A DNA stretch of 64,000 bases from Apium graveolens (Eukaryota; Streptophyta; Magnoliopsida; Apiales; Apiaceae). Shown here one piece after another: positions 35,100-45,561 of the stretch; position 1 is the first letter of the stretch, and each line of letters begins with the position of its first letter. The notes under the pieces were generated by a model. It did not search any database, had not been told where the DNA came from, and was given only the letters and a program-made list of their open reading frames with translations. The position numbers and the translations under genes were made by a program. Location of the stretch: assembly GCF_009905375.1 (NCBI RefSeq), contig NC_133648.1, positions 310,698,565 to 310,762,564 on the forward strand. Direction: 5' to 3'.

Positions 35100-37254
35100 T
35101 TCTTCAGCCAGATTCCCTCGCCATCCTTGCTTTTTATTGACAACATTAGATTGTTCATCGTCATCAACACTAGAATCAACTATGGGGATGTTATTGCAGA
35201 ATGGAGGGTTTTCTAGAATTGTTTCTCCAAGATAATCATCATTGTATATCTCGTGATAGAATCAACTAGAACTCCGACATAGAATACTCTTTTCACTTGA
35301 TCAACAGACACATATTTGTCATTCTTGTGGCCTTGTCGACTAAGGTCCACAAGTGTGAATCAAAGTTCATCAGCCTTGACGCCTCTGTCACATTCTTCCC
35401 ATTTGCACAAGAACAACGGGGCTTTAAATGAGTGGTAATCCAATTCCCATATTTCTTCAATCCTCCCATAAAATGTCATATCACTCACTACGGGATTTAA
35501 ATCCTTAGCACTAGAAACTTTGACAGTCTTATCAACTAAAGAGACTCCACTATTTTGAACAACCCCAGCATCGTCTCATTCATTTGTGAAGTATCGGATC
35601 CCGTCAACTAGATAGCCATCAAAAGTCAAAACTGTAACGATGGTCTTCTTGCTAGCCACTTATCGTTTCTTAAATACCTTCAACTTTCTCATTCAATTCA
35701 TTCATAACTTTGTTCACAAACCAATCAGAAAATAGCCTATTATGCTCCCCAATCATCCACTGAATAGTATTTTTTTCCTTCATAAATTTTTTCAAGAAAC
35801 TCCTTGTGCATCCTTTGAAAATGCATAAATTTTTTGGTTACAAACTAAAATAATGCTTATTACAAAATTAATCAAGAAAAGGAAAAGAAAAGTGACTTAC
35901 TTAATATATGGAAACACTTCACTATTGTTTAAGAGGACGTGTAAATGCGCCTCATCTCATTCTTTTTCTTTAACAGATTTTACTGTTGCTGCCGATAATG
36001 GACCAGGAAGTTTGCATTGGTCCTTCGGAAGACCGAAAGTTGTGAAACTATTTCTAGAAAACTCTGCGAAAAATTCAACAGATTCTTCTTTCAAGTATGC
36101 TTCGGCTATACAACCTTCTAGAAAATAACGGTTTCGCACGTAATTTTTCAACACTTTATTAAAATGCTCAAATAGATACATCTATCTATAGAAAACCGGT
36201 CCACATAAACGCAATTCCCTGACCAGGTGCACTATTAGATGAACCATTATATCAAAAAAAGAAGGCTGGAACATTTTTTTAAGCTCACATAAGGTTAATA
36301 CCACACCGGGTTGCAATTTATCAAGTTTTGATATGTCAACAATCTTGTTGCACAAAGTGTTGAAAAAGAAGCAAAGTCTTATTATGCTAACTCTAACATT
36401 CTTCAGAAGTACAAAACGAATTACGACCGGGAGTAATTGTTGAAGGAGTACATGACAGTTATGAGACTTCATCCCAAATATCTTTAAATCCTCCATGGAT
36501 ACACAATTTTTGATGTTTGACGAATGCCCATATGGCAACTTTATTGATGAGAGGAATTTCAACACTTTTCTTTTTTCAGCTTTTGTTAGAGTAAAACCAA
36601 GCTGAGATGCCTCGCTATCATTAGACTTGAACTTTAAATTCAGTAACGTCCCAATAAGACTATTGCACACATTTTTCTCAACATGCATAATATTGAGGCA
36701 GTGACGAACGTGATGGAATTTTCAGTATTCCAACTTAAAAATGTATTTCTTCAACTTCTTTACTTTCTATCCATACGAAAATTTAATATTTTCTTGTTAT
36801 GCTAACACCTCTTGTCTGGAAAGGGGTTGCCTTGGCTGTCCAAACCCTTATTAACCATTAAAGGTTTCCTTCTTCCTCTTGTATGGATGATGCCTAGGCA
36901 AATACCGACGATGACCTTGGTAACATATTTTCCTACTATAAGGTAAATAGTTAGAAACGGTATCATCACCACACACTGGACAATCCAAATAACCCTTGTT
37001 GACAGAGCCAGACAAATTACCATATGTCGGAAAATCATTAATCGTCCATAACAAAGTCGCCCTTAAAATGAAAAATGATTTTGTGAAGGCATTATATACA
37101 TTCGGTTCACCTTCTTCCCAAAGCTTTTTCAAATCATCAACTAATGGTTGTAAGAACACATCAAGGTTGTTACCTGGTTCATGTGGACCGGAGACTAATA
37201 TAGTTAACATCATAAATTTCTTCTTCATACATAACTACGGAGGAAGATTATATA
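35100..37254 (-). pseudogene. TNP2-like CACTA transposase (element A), 5' truncated
   Basis: Read on the minus strand, the Transposase_21 region starts at YNLPP and continues GNNLDVFLQPLVDDLKKLWE and CPVCGDDTV (~37225-36960). DUF4218 follows: MHVEKNVCNSLIGTLLNLKF (36688), KLPYGHSSNIKNCVSMEDLK and LVRELRLCGPVFYR (36190). An exon with WMYLFEHFNKVLKNYVRNR (36181-35960) follows. A DUF4216-like part (APLFLCKWEECDRGVKADEL, ~35450-35390) comes last. There is a stop after LPP, one after ADEL and others downstream. The N-terminal half is missing, because a different CACTA tip starts at 37255. The protein would cut the CACTA ends; this copy cannot. Confidence 0.88.
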
Positions 37255-37478
37255 CACTACACCATAAACGGCCTTCTATCACATTTAAAGTTGATGTTGC
37301 CACTAATTTTATTGGATTTGCCATCATTCATTTGGTTAATCCAACATTACATTTTTGTGTTGCCTTAGACATTAAAATTCTGTTGGTAAAAGGGTTCAAA
37401 ATGTGTTTATATTGTTGTAGCAGTGAGAAACTGTTGCCATATTTTTATATTAAAATATATTTTTCCTGAGGCAAACTA

Positions 37479-37928
37479 GGGCCCACAAAACTGACATGGC
37501 ACTAGTGTTGATCTGGCATGTGCGTGGCCTACAAGTACTGATATGACATTTGAAAGGCTCCACGTGCTGACGTGGTAGCCATGCAGCCCACAAATACTGA
37601 CGTGGTACTTGTTGGGGCCCACCAGTGCTAACGTGTCACCTGTGGGGCCCACCAGTGCTGACGTGACACCAGTGCTGACGTGGCACCGCTGCTAACGTGA
37701 CACATGTGGGACATACCAGTGCTGACATGGCACTAGTGCTAACGTGGCACATGTGGGACACACTAGTGCTGAAGTGGCACGTGTGGATCTCACCAGTGGT
37801 GACGTGGTACCTGTGGGACCCACTTGTTTTAACTTGGTGGCAGCTGGGCCCGCTCGTACTGACGTGGCATCTGTTGGGCCTGCTAGTGCTGATGTGGCTT
37901 GTGGAGTGTCACTGTAGTACATGTGGCA
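37479..37928. repeat. GC-rich minisatellite with TGACGTGG motifs
   Basis: About 15-18 degenerate units of 25-32 bp built around gtgctgacgtggcacctgtg and gggcccaccagt. Exact TGACGTGG occurs at 37568, 37598, 37676, 37800 and 37860, with many one-base variants between. It stands out sharply in base composition from the AT-rich flanks. Open frames across it on both strands follow from the repeat. Confidence 0.85.
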
Positions 37929-38249
37929 CCATATTATTGGTTAGTTGTGCCAGCTCATTGCCACTTCGGATTCTTTGTTTTTCACATTACAAAATTATAG
38001 AAAATGTATGAAGTTCATGGGAATTGAACAAATGACCTCCCATGGAACAAAGTAAGGAGACAACCACTTCTCCAAAGTAGTATTTGTGTCTTTTTTTGCA
38101 TGATTAAAATGTAAAGTAATTGAGATTTTAAATTTCTAATTTGAATAAAAATGAGGCTATTAACCATTTAATTTTTTTTAAATTTTTTTTGACAATGAAT
38201 CATTATATATTTTAATAGTCAAAGTATTTTTTTAATAAACGTAAATAAT

Positions 38250-39400
38250 AGATAATGTCACGAATGAAGATTCTATCTGTTTCTAAAATACTTTTCAAAC
38301 GATCTTTCCGTACGGTTTTTAAAAGTGAATTGTTTTAGTAATGTGTTTTGTTAGAAAAAATATACTTATTTGCTGAAATTTTATGCCAAAAAATAGATTT
38401 TATTTTTAAATTTGATTTGGTAAATTATTTCAAATAACTATCTAAATTAATTTCAAATAATAACTAAATAGACACATCCATAGAGATGTTAAATGATAAC
38501 AATTTTAATGATGTGTGAATATTTTTTTTAAAAAAATCAAGACTTATTTGTGGAATTTTATAATAGTCAAAGAAGTCAATATACTCTTCCTCATTAACTA
38601 GTTTCGTCCCGAATGAAGGTTATATTTTTCAAAATTATTTTTTGACGATTAATCCGTATGGATGTTAAATGATAACAATTTTAATGATGTCTGAATTTTT
38701 CTTTAAAAAAAATTCAAGACTTTTTTAGTGAAATTTTATAATAATCAAAGCGGTTAACGTACTTTTCCCCATTAACTTGTTTTATCGCGAATGAAAGGTT
38801 GTATTTTTCTAAAATTTCTTTTCCATGGTCCATTTGTACGGATGTTACATGAAAACAATTTTAATGATTTGTGAATATTTTTTAAAAATTTAAGACTTAT
38901 TTGGTGGAATTTTATAATAGTGTAAGCGGTCAAGATACTCTTCCTCATTAAATAGATTTGTCTCGAATGAAGGTTATATATTTTTAAATTACTTTTCGAC
39001 AATCAATCCGCACGGATGTTAAATCAAAACAATTTTAATTATATACGAATTGTTTTAAAAAACTCAAGATTTATTTGGTTGAATTTTATAATAGTCAAAG
39101 CCGTCAAAGTACTCTTCCGAATGAACTAGTTTTGTCTCGAATCAAGGTATTATTTTTTGAAATTAATTTTCAATGATTCATCTGTAGGGATGTAAATGAT
39201 AACATTTTTAATGATGTGTGAATTTTTTTAAAAAAAATTCAAGACTTATTTGGTGGTATTTTATTATAGTCAAAGCGGTCGAAATACGTTTCCCAATTAA
39301 CCAGGTTTCCCAGAATGAAGGCTCAATATTTTTAAAAAAAAATTTGACGGTCCATACGTATAAATGGTAATGATTTTAGTGATGTTTTTTTAAATATTTT
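38250..39400. repeat. Satellite array 3, ~175-bp monomer, diverged
   Basis: About six or seven monomers. The core (ccgtacggatgttaaatgataacaatttt-type) recurs at about 38307, 38478, 38655, 38833, 39008, 39183 and 39356, spaced 171-178 bp. Other shared parts are gacttatttggtggaatttt, ataatagtcaaagcggtc and attaactagttttgtctcg. The layout (actagt, T-rich, cgatnnatccgtatggatgt, atttggt, attttataatagtcaaa) parallels arrays 1 and 2, so I take it as a diverged relative. Confidence 0.8.
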
Positions 39401-39436
39401 TTTTAGTTCATTTTATAATAGCCAAAACTATGAAGT

Positions 39437-39487
39437 CCTAACCCGTAAACCCTAACCCCTAAACCACAAAGCCTAAACCTTAAAACT
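39437..39487. repeat. Short telomere-like block
   Basis: A degenerate run of plant telomere-type units (CCCTAAA and variants): cctaacccgtaaaccctaac, ccctaaacc, gcctaaacc. About six units. Confidence 0.6.
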
Positions 39488-39659
39488 TAAACTCTGTAAT
39501 AATCAAAAGCTGTCAAAACATAGTTTAATAATTCAAAGAAAAGATCTATAAATTTAATAATTTCCCAAAAATTGATAGATAAATTAAAATTATTATTTAA
39601 TATTTTAAAATGAATATTTAATAAATACTTATTACTCAATTTACAAACTGCTGAAATTT

Positions 39660-40229
39660 TGGATGAGCGGCAAAAAGACGGCTCAATCCAATTTCAATTT
39701 AATTTTAGTACACTTCATCTCTCCTCTCTTCTCACCTTTCTTCTCTCCTCTTGTACACACTAAACTCTCTTCTTACCTTTATTCTCTCTTCCGTGTACAC
39801 GCTCAAACTCACTCTTCCCAGTCGAGTTTTTTCACACACACATAGATTATGGTTTTTTCTCTATTTTTATTTGATTTTTCAGTATTTCATATTCGCTCTT
39901 CTCATTCTAGCTCAGTCTCAATCATGTTTAATTGAAATTATGGTTTTGGGGCTTTAAATTCAATTTTGAGATTAGGGTTTCAAAATTGGGGGCTTCGAGT
40001 TCAAGGTAATTCTATCGCTTCCCTCTTTTATTTATTTTATAATTTACTTTGGGTTATATGTTATATGTTTAATTAGGGTTTAATCTGTAGGTTTTATGTT
40101 AGTATTTTGCATGTTTGATTTGTATGTTTATGTTTAATCGGGTTGTTTTTGTGTTTTATTTTATACGTGGTTCATTTTTTTAAATTAATTCCAGATGAGC
40201 TTGCATAAACATTTGAAATTGGATCATGT
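39660..40229 (+). pseudogene. Possible 5' end of a host gene, cut by the chromovirus
   Basis: A CT-rich leader-like stretch (39715-39840) is followed by a sequence ending ttcaag/gtaattc (~40004) and an AT-rich intron-like part. An acceptor attccag (~40194) is followed directly by ATG AGC TTG CAT AAA CAT. The frame is cut after ten codons by the LTR at 40230. This looks like a promoter, leader intron and start codon. The product is unknown and the fragment is too short to assign. Confidence 0.35.
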
Positions 40230-40684
40230 TGATACAATGTACACGGCTGAGCTGGAAAACAATTCAGACAGGGGACAAGAGAATGTTGATGTGGCTGATG
40301 ATAAGGATAAAAGTGGCTAGAGTGGACCTCAGGTGCATATAAATGAGAGAGCTGGTCGTTGGTTACAATCAGGGACCACAATTTGGAATTATCCTAGCAT
40401 TGGCTCTCCTCATCATTAGCATTTCATTTTACTTTAGCTGTCATTTCATTTGTATTTCCCTAGAGAGATTTATATACCATATCTTGTCAAAGGGGTTCAT
40501 TATCTAAATTATAAACCAGACTTTCTCTCATCTTCATGTTATTGCAATGTTCTCAAATTCGTATGTTATTTATCTTCAAAACTGCCATTCATACGTGCTA
40601 GTTTTCTGGATATAACATTAGTTCTTAGCTTACTGTTATAGTAAGTTGAGTTCATATCTTGGTATTAATATTTCCATTGTATCA
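40230..40684 (+). repeat. Left LTR of the chromovirus
   Basis: 455 bp. The 3' third (from ~40572) has no counterpart in the truncated right LTR. Confidence 0.9.
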
Positions 40685-40714
40685 GTGGTATCAGAGCCAA
40701 ACGCTCCTTGGATC

Positions 40715-41713
40715 ATGGCTCAAGAAAAACATATAAAATCTTCATCCGGTGACGAAGGTGGCTCGGCAGATCTACAACATTTAGTGGTAACTGTTCGAAC
40801 TCTTCTCGAAGAACAACAACAACATTTAAATCAGACATGTTCTGCTAATTCTCAAAATATCAATCAAAATACCAAATCCATATCTACGATGAATGATCTC
40901 ATAGTGGGTCTTTCAGTAGAGATAAATAAGCTATTGTCAAGTGATGGTCAGGCCTCTAGTTCATCTGATGACACCAATACTAGATCTACAGATGGGTCTC
41001 AGTATAAGCACCATAATTTTGCTTCTCTTATGACTAAAGTAGAGTTTCCTAGGTTTGAGGGAACATATCTTAGATCTTGGCTTTATAAATGTAATCAGTT
41101 TTTTCAATTAGATGACATTGAAGATTCTTAGAGAGTAAGACTTGCTGCTATTCACTTAGAGGGTAGGGCCTTATTATGGCATCAAAATTTTCTGAAGAGG
41201 TGTCAAAATATAATGCCTACATGGGCCAAGTATACAAAGGAGATAAGTATGAGATTTGGTGAATTGTATGATGACCCCATGGCCGAATTAAAAGCACTCA
41301 AACAATCTGGTTCTATACAAGAATACCATGATATATTTGATGCTCTTACTGGGAGGCTACAACTTTCTGAGGAGTATCTCTTGAGCTGCTATCTAGGAGG
41401 TTTGGAGGGGGAGATTCAATTAGCAGTGCGTATGTTTTACCCCAAAACTATCCAGCAGGCATTATGCCTGGAAAAATTACAAGAAGCCACACAAAGAGCC
41501 AAGAAAAATAAGTATGGGAAACCATCTATGTTGCCAACACCCTCCACTAAACCAGTCACTACCAACCCTTTTAAACTAAACACCTTCATAAACACTGCAT
41601 TACCACCCAACGCCAACCAGAGAACTTTGACTCATGAGGAATTCAATGAGAAAAGAGCAAAGAACATGTATTTCTGGTATGATGAGAGATATGTACCTGG
41701 TCATAAGTGCTAG
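40715..41713 (+). pseudogene. Chromovirus Gag
   Basis: The frame opens at the ATG at 40715 (MAQEKHIKSSSGDEGG), 30 bases after the LTR. An upstream in-frame ATG at 40646 lies in the LTR and is unlikely. A glutamine-rich coiled part (LLEEQQQHLN) is followed by the Retrotrans_gag domain: VEFPRFEGTYLRSWLYKCNQ, then LKQSGSIQEYHDIFDALTGR and CYLGGLEGEIQLAV. Stops at ~41129 and ~41711 break it. The C-terminal zinc knuckle is reduced to a remnant (YVPGHKC). Confidence 0.85.
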
Positions 41714-42300
41714 GGCAAAAAACCACAGCTCAACCATATTGAAATGGAAGATGATGAAAAAACAGAAGTACAAGAAGACACTATGGAAGAAGAACTGGCC
41801 ATTGACACTGAATGTGCTGAGATTTCGTTACGAGCAATGGATGGTATAACATCTTTTCAAACTATGAGAGTAATTGGATATCATGGCAAGAAAGAGCTGC
41901 ATATACAACTAGATAGTGGCAGTACTCACAATTTTATTGATGCACAAAAAACATTAAGGCTTGATTGTAAAATAGAAACCATAGCCCCTATATGGGTAAA
42001 GGTAGCAAATGGGAACCGGTTGAAATGTGATCACAAGATTAAGGGGTTTACATGGAGGATCCATGGAGTGGAATTTGAAGCTGATGTTCTGTTGTTACCA
42101 CTCAGTGGTAGTGATATGGTGTTGGGTATACACTGGTTTTCCTAGTTAGGTCCGGTAATATGGGATTTTCTTAATTTTATTATGCAGTTCACTTACAAGG
42201 GAAATAAAGTTAAATTGAGAGGAGTTCAGCATAAGAAGAATTTTGGGTATTCACTCAAAGAAGCTGGATAAATTGGTTAAAAATGTAGGAGAACTATCCA
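41714..42300 (+). pseudogene. Chromovirus protease region
   Basis: The active site IQLDSGSTHNFID lies near 41900-41935, followed by PLSGSDMVLGIHWFS. This is the retropepsin layout of gypsy Pol. A stop follows WFS at ~42143, and the linker to RT is broken. Confidence 0.85.
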
Positions 42301-42323
42301 TGCTGTAAGTTATTCCTTGTACC

Positions 42324-43759
42324 ATGTCACACACTTCCAAGGTATCTGCGTTGACAACTGCACACCAAGTAACACACTCACATCTGGACGAATTGCTGCA
42401 AAATTACTCTATTGTGTTCCAGGAACCTCAAGGGCTCCCCCCCCACAGGGATCATTTTGACCACCAGATTCCACTCAAAGAAGGTACCAATACTGTAAAT
42501 CTGAGGCCATACAGGTATCTTGTTCTACAGAAAAATATAATTAAAGAAATGGTACAGGAGTTATTGGAACAAGGGGTCATCAGACCAAGCAATAGCCCCT
42601 TTGCGGCACCGATTGTTCTGGTTAAAAAGAAAGATGGAGGATGGCGTATGTGTGGATTATAGAAGTCTAAACAAAGCTACTATTAAAGACAAGTTCCCTA
42701 TTCCCATTATCGAAGAGCTTCTTGATGAACTACACGGTACACAATATTTCTCTAAGATAGATCTTAAATCTGGATACCACCAAGTGAGAATGCATGCTAG
42801 TGATATATATAATACTGCTTTTAAAACTCACTTTGGACACTTCGAGTACTTAGTAATGCCCTTCGGCCTGACCAGTTCCCCATCCACCTTTCATGCACTT
42901 ATGAACTTTGTTTTCAAACCATTGTTAAGAAAGGTTAGTCTTCTTTGACGACATTTTAGTATACAGTAAATCCTGGACTGAACACTTGGCACATTTGCAA
43001 AAGTTTTTGCAATTAATGCAAGATAATTCACTTCATGCCAATCTTAAAAAATGTTCATTTGGAGCTACTGAAATACAGTATCTGGGGCATATAATATCTG
43101 CAAAAGGAGTGAGTACGGAACCGGAAACGCTGCAAGCTGTTATACAGTGGCCAACTCCACAGAACTTGAAATAACTCAGATGTTTTTTGGGCCTCACAAG
43201 ATACTAAAGGAGGTTTATACAAGGGTATGGTCAGATCTGTAAGCCCCTCACTAACTTATTAAAGAAGGAAGCATTCAAGTGGGATGCAGCAGCAGAAAAA
43301 GCATTTCAAGAATTGAAACACAGTATGGTCCAACCTCCAGTACTTGCACTACCAAATTTTTCTAAACCTTTCGTAATTGAGACAGATGCCTCAGGACTGG
43401 TCATGGGGGCAGTATTGATGCAAGATGGGCATCCCATTGCTTTTATAAGCAATGAATTTTCACCAAAGAATCCTATACTTTCAACTTATGAAAGGGAGCT
43501 ATTAACAGTAGTTTTTGCTGTGCAAAGATGGTAGCACTACCTAATGCTGCAACAGTTCACAATTAGGACTGACCAGCAAAGTATCAAATATAATCTGGAC
43601 CACAAACTTGCCATCCCATTTCAACAGAAATGGCTATCAAAGTTAGCTGGCTTCGATTTTATGGTAGAGTACAAAAATGGATCTGAAAAAAGTGTAGCAG
43701 ATGCACTCTCCAGAATAACACATGCCCAGCTACTTACTATGAGTGTCTCATCAGTGTAA
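42324..43759 (+). pseudogene. Chromovirus reverse transcriptase and RNase H
   Basis: RT shows [51 protein letters not shown] (first catalytic D), [18 protein letters not shown] and the FFDD catalytic motif near 42947. There is a frameshift near 42650 and another near 42935. YLGHIISAKGVSTEP and FLGLTRYYRRFIQGYG follow. RNase H reads FVIETDASGLVMGAVLMQ, STYERELLTVVFAVQRW and DALSRI. A stop follows QRW at ~43532. Confidence 0.9.
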
Positions 43760-43799
43760 TCTGATTTGATGAACAGATTGAGAAAACACCGGAGTGAAG

Positions 43800-45216
43800 A
43801 TTCACACTAGAAGCAGATTGTTCAGGAGCTACAATTAGATCCTACATCACATCCTTCTATTATAAATGGCATCAAGGGATTCTTACTAGAAAAGGCAAAA
43901 TGGTGGTAGGCAATGATCAGAATCTGAAGCAAGCTATTCTCTCTTGGACGCACTCTTCTCCTCAAGGGGGACACTCTGGCATTGAAGTCACATTACGAAA
44001 GGCTCAGACCTTATTTCACTGGAAATACATGAAGCTGGAAATCACAAATTTCATTAAGTATTGTAACATCTGCCTTAAATATAAGACAGATTTGAGTGCT
44101 TACCCAGGTTTGCTTCAGCCTCTACCTATACCTAACAACATCTGGGAAGAAATCGCTATGGACTTCATAGAAGGTCTTCCTAAATCACATGGAAAAGAAG
44201 TAGTAATGGTTGTCATAGACAGGTTGATCAAATATGCACACTTGATAGCTCTCTCACACCCTTTTACTGTAGTAAAGGTAGCTCAAGCTTATCTTGACCA
44301 GGTGTATAAATTACATGGTTCACCCAAATCCATCATCTCAGATCAAGATAAGATCTTCATCAGCCACTTTTGGTCAGAACTGATGAAGCTACAAGGGGTC
44401 AACCACAAAATGTCAACTGCATACCATCCTCAGACAGATGGTCAATCTGAGGTGCTAAACAGATGTGTAGAGGGATACTTGCGATGTATGTGCCATGAAA
44501 ACCTGGAGAATGGGAAAACTGGTTGCCCTTAGCCGAATTCTGGTACAACTCTAACTACCATACTGCCATTAAGAAGACACCATTTGAAATTGTCTATGGG
44601 TTCATGCCACCTGTTTATAGACCATACCTTCCAGGATCTACAACAGTGGAGGCTTTGGATAGGAGTCTGCAGCAAAGGGAGCGAACCATAACAATACTCA
44701 AGCATAATTTATGCAAGGCACATAATAGGATGCCAACAGAATAAGATCTGAGAGATCATTTAAAGAAGGCAGTTGGGTATATTTAAAGTTACAACCATAT
44801 AAGCAATCATCTGTCACTTCAAGACCCTACCCTAAGCTGGGATCGAAATATTTTGACCTATATCAGATAGTGAAGAAGGTGGGAGCGGTAGCATACTCCT
44901 TGAAATCACCCCCGCAATCCAAAATTCATAACACTTTCCATATTTCCCTGCTTAAGCAACATCATGGCCTAGCTCCTGTCAACATTGATGAATCTCTCCC
45001 TCAAGTCTATATTTCTAGTAGTTCAGTAAACAAGATTCCTCAATCAGTGCTGGAAATTTGTAGTGTCAAAAAGCAGAACACAACTGTAATCCAATGGTTA
45101 GTTAAATGGATGGATCATTCAAGTGAGGAGGCCACCTGGGAAAATGCTCATGAGGTAATGCAGAAATTCCCTCAATTTGATCCTTGGGGTCAAGGATCTT
45201 TTGAAGGAGGAGGTAT
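43800..45216 (+). pseudogene. Chromovirus integrase with chromodomain
   Basis: The zinc-binding part has the pattern WTH...GGH...YCNIC. The catalytic core has D in AMDFIEGLP, D in SDQDKIF and E in GQSEVLNR. A frameshift near 44510 joins to LAEFWYNSNYHTAIKKTPFE. A stop occurs at ~44742. The C-terminal chromodomain reads IQWLVKWMDHSSEEATWENA (45090-45150). Chromodomains of this kind guide integration to marked chromatin. Confidence 0.88.
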
Positions 45217-45561
45217 TGATACAATGTACATGGCTGAGCTGGCAGACACCTCAGACAGGGGACAAGAGAATGTTGATGTGGCTGATGATAAGGATAAAAG
45301 TGGATAGAGTGGACCTCAGGTGCACAACAATGAGAGAGTTGGTGGTTGGTTACGATCAGGGACCACAACTTGGAATTATTCTAGCATTGGCTCTCCTCAT
45401 CATTAGCATTTCATTTTACATTAGTTGTAATTTCATTTGCATTTCCCTAGAGAGATTTATATACCATATTTGTCAAAGGGGTTCATTATCTAAATTATAA
45501 ACCAGACATTCTCTCCTCTTCCTGTTATTTCAATGTTCTCGAATTAGTATGTTATTTATCT
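45217..45561 (+). repeat. Right LTR of the chromovirus, truncated
   Basis: Collinear with 40230-40575, then an abrupt switch to unrelated sequence at about 45562. Confidence 0.88.

Larger units (their letters stand above)
27638..37254 (-). mobile_element. CACTA element A (autonomous type, decayed, 5' end lost)
   Basis: The 3' terminus at 27638 reads CACTACTAGAAAAACG, followed by subterminal repeats of ACATCGG/CCGATGT (27655-27830, resuming at 30530-30850 after the retroelement). Genes run on the minus strand in the usual order: TNP2 transposase (37254 to ~35100), then the second gene with a plant-transposase domain and a Ulp1 domain (34560 to ~31230). The 5' end is cut by another CACTA terminus at 37255. 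A related element lies at 55183 in block B. Confidence 0.85.
37255..39420. mobile_element. CACTA element 3, left terminus and interior
   Basis: CACTACACCATAAACGGCC at 37255 is a CACTA-type tip inserted into the TNP2 gene of element A. Inside follow a noncoding zone, a GC-rich minisatellite (37479-37928) and satellite array 3. A matching right tip (ending GGTGTAGTG) was not found before the chromovirus, so the right end is lost or too decayed. Confidence 0.6.
40230..45561 (+). mobile_element. Ty3/gypsy chromovirus, decayed
   Basis: The left LTR (40230-40684) starts TGATACAATG and ends CATTGTATCA, an exact 10-bp inverted pair. The primer binding site TGGTATCAGAGCC follows at 40686. The order gag, PR, RT, RNase H, INT, chromodomain is that of a gypsy chromovirus. 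The Gag style and short LTRs suggest the Reina group (inference). The right LTR (45217-45561) lacks its last ~120 bp because the sequence switches to a Tat-element fragment. Stops and frameshifts occur across pol. Confidence 0.92.

Noticed and set aside
37692..38011. Open frames on both strands across 37692-38011
   Set aside because: They follow from the 25-32-bp minisatellite and encode only its repeat.
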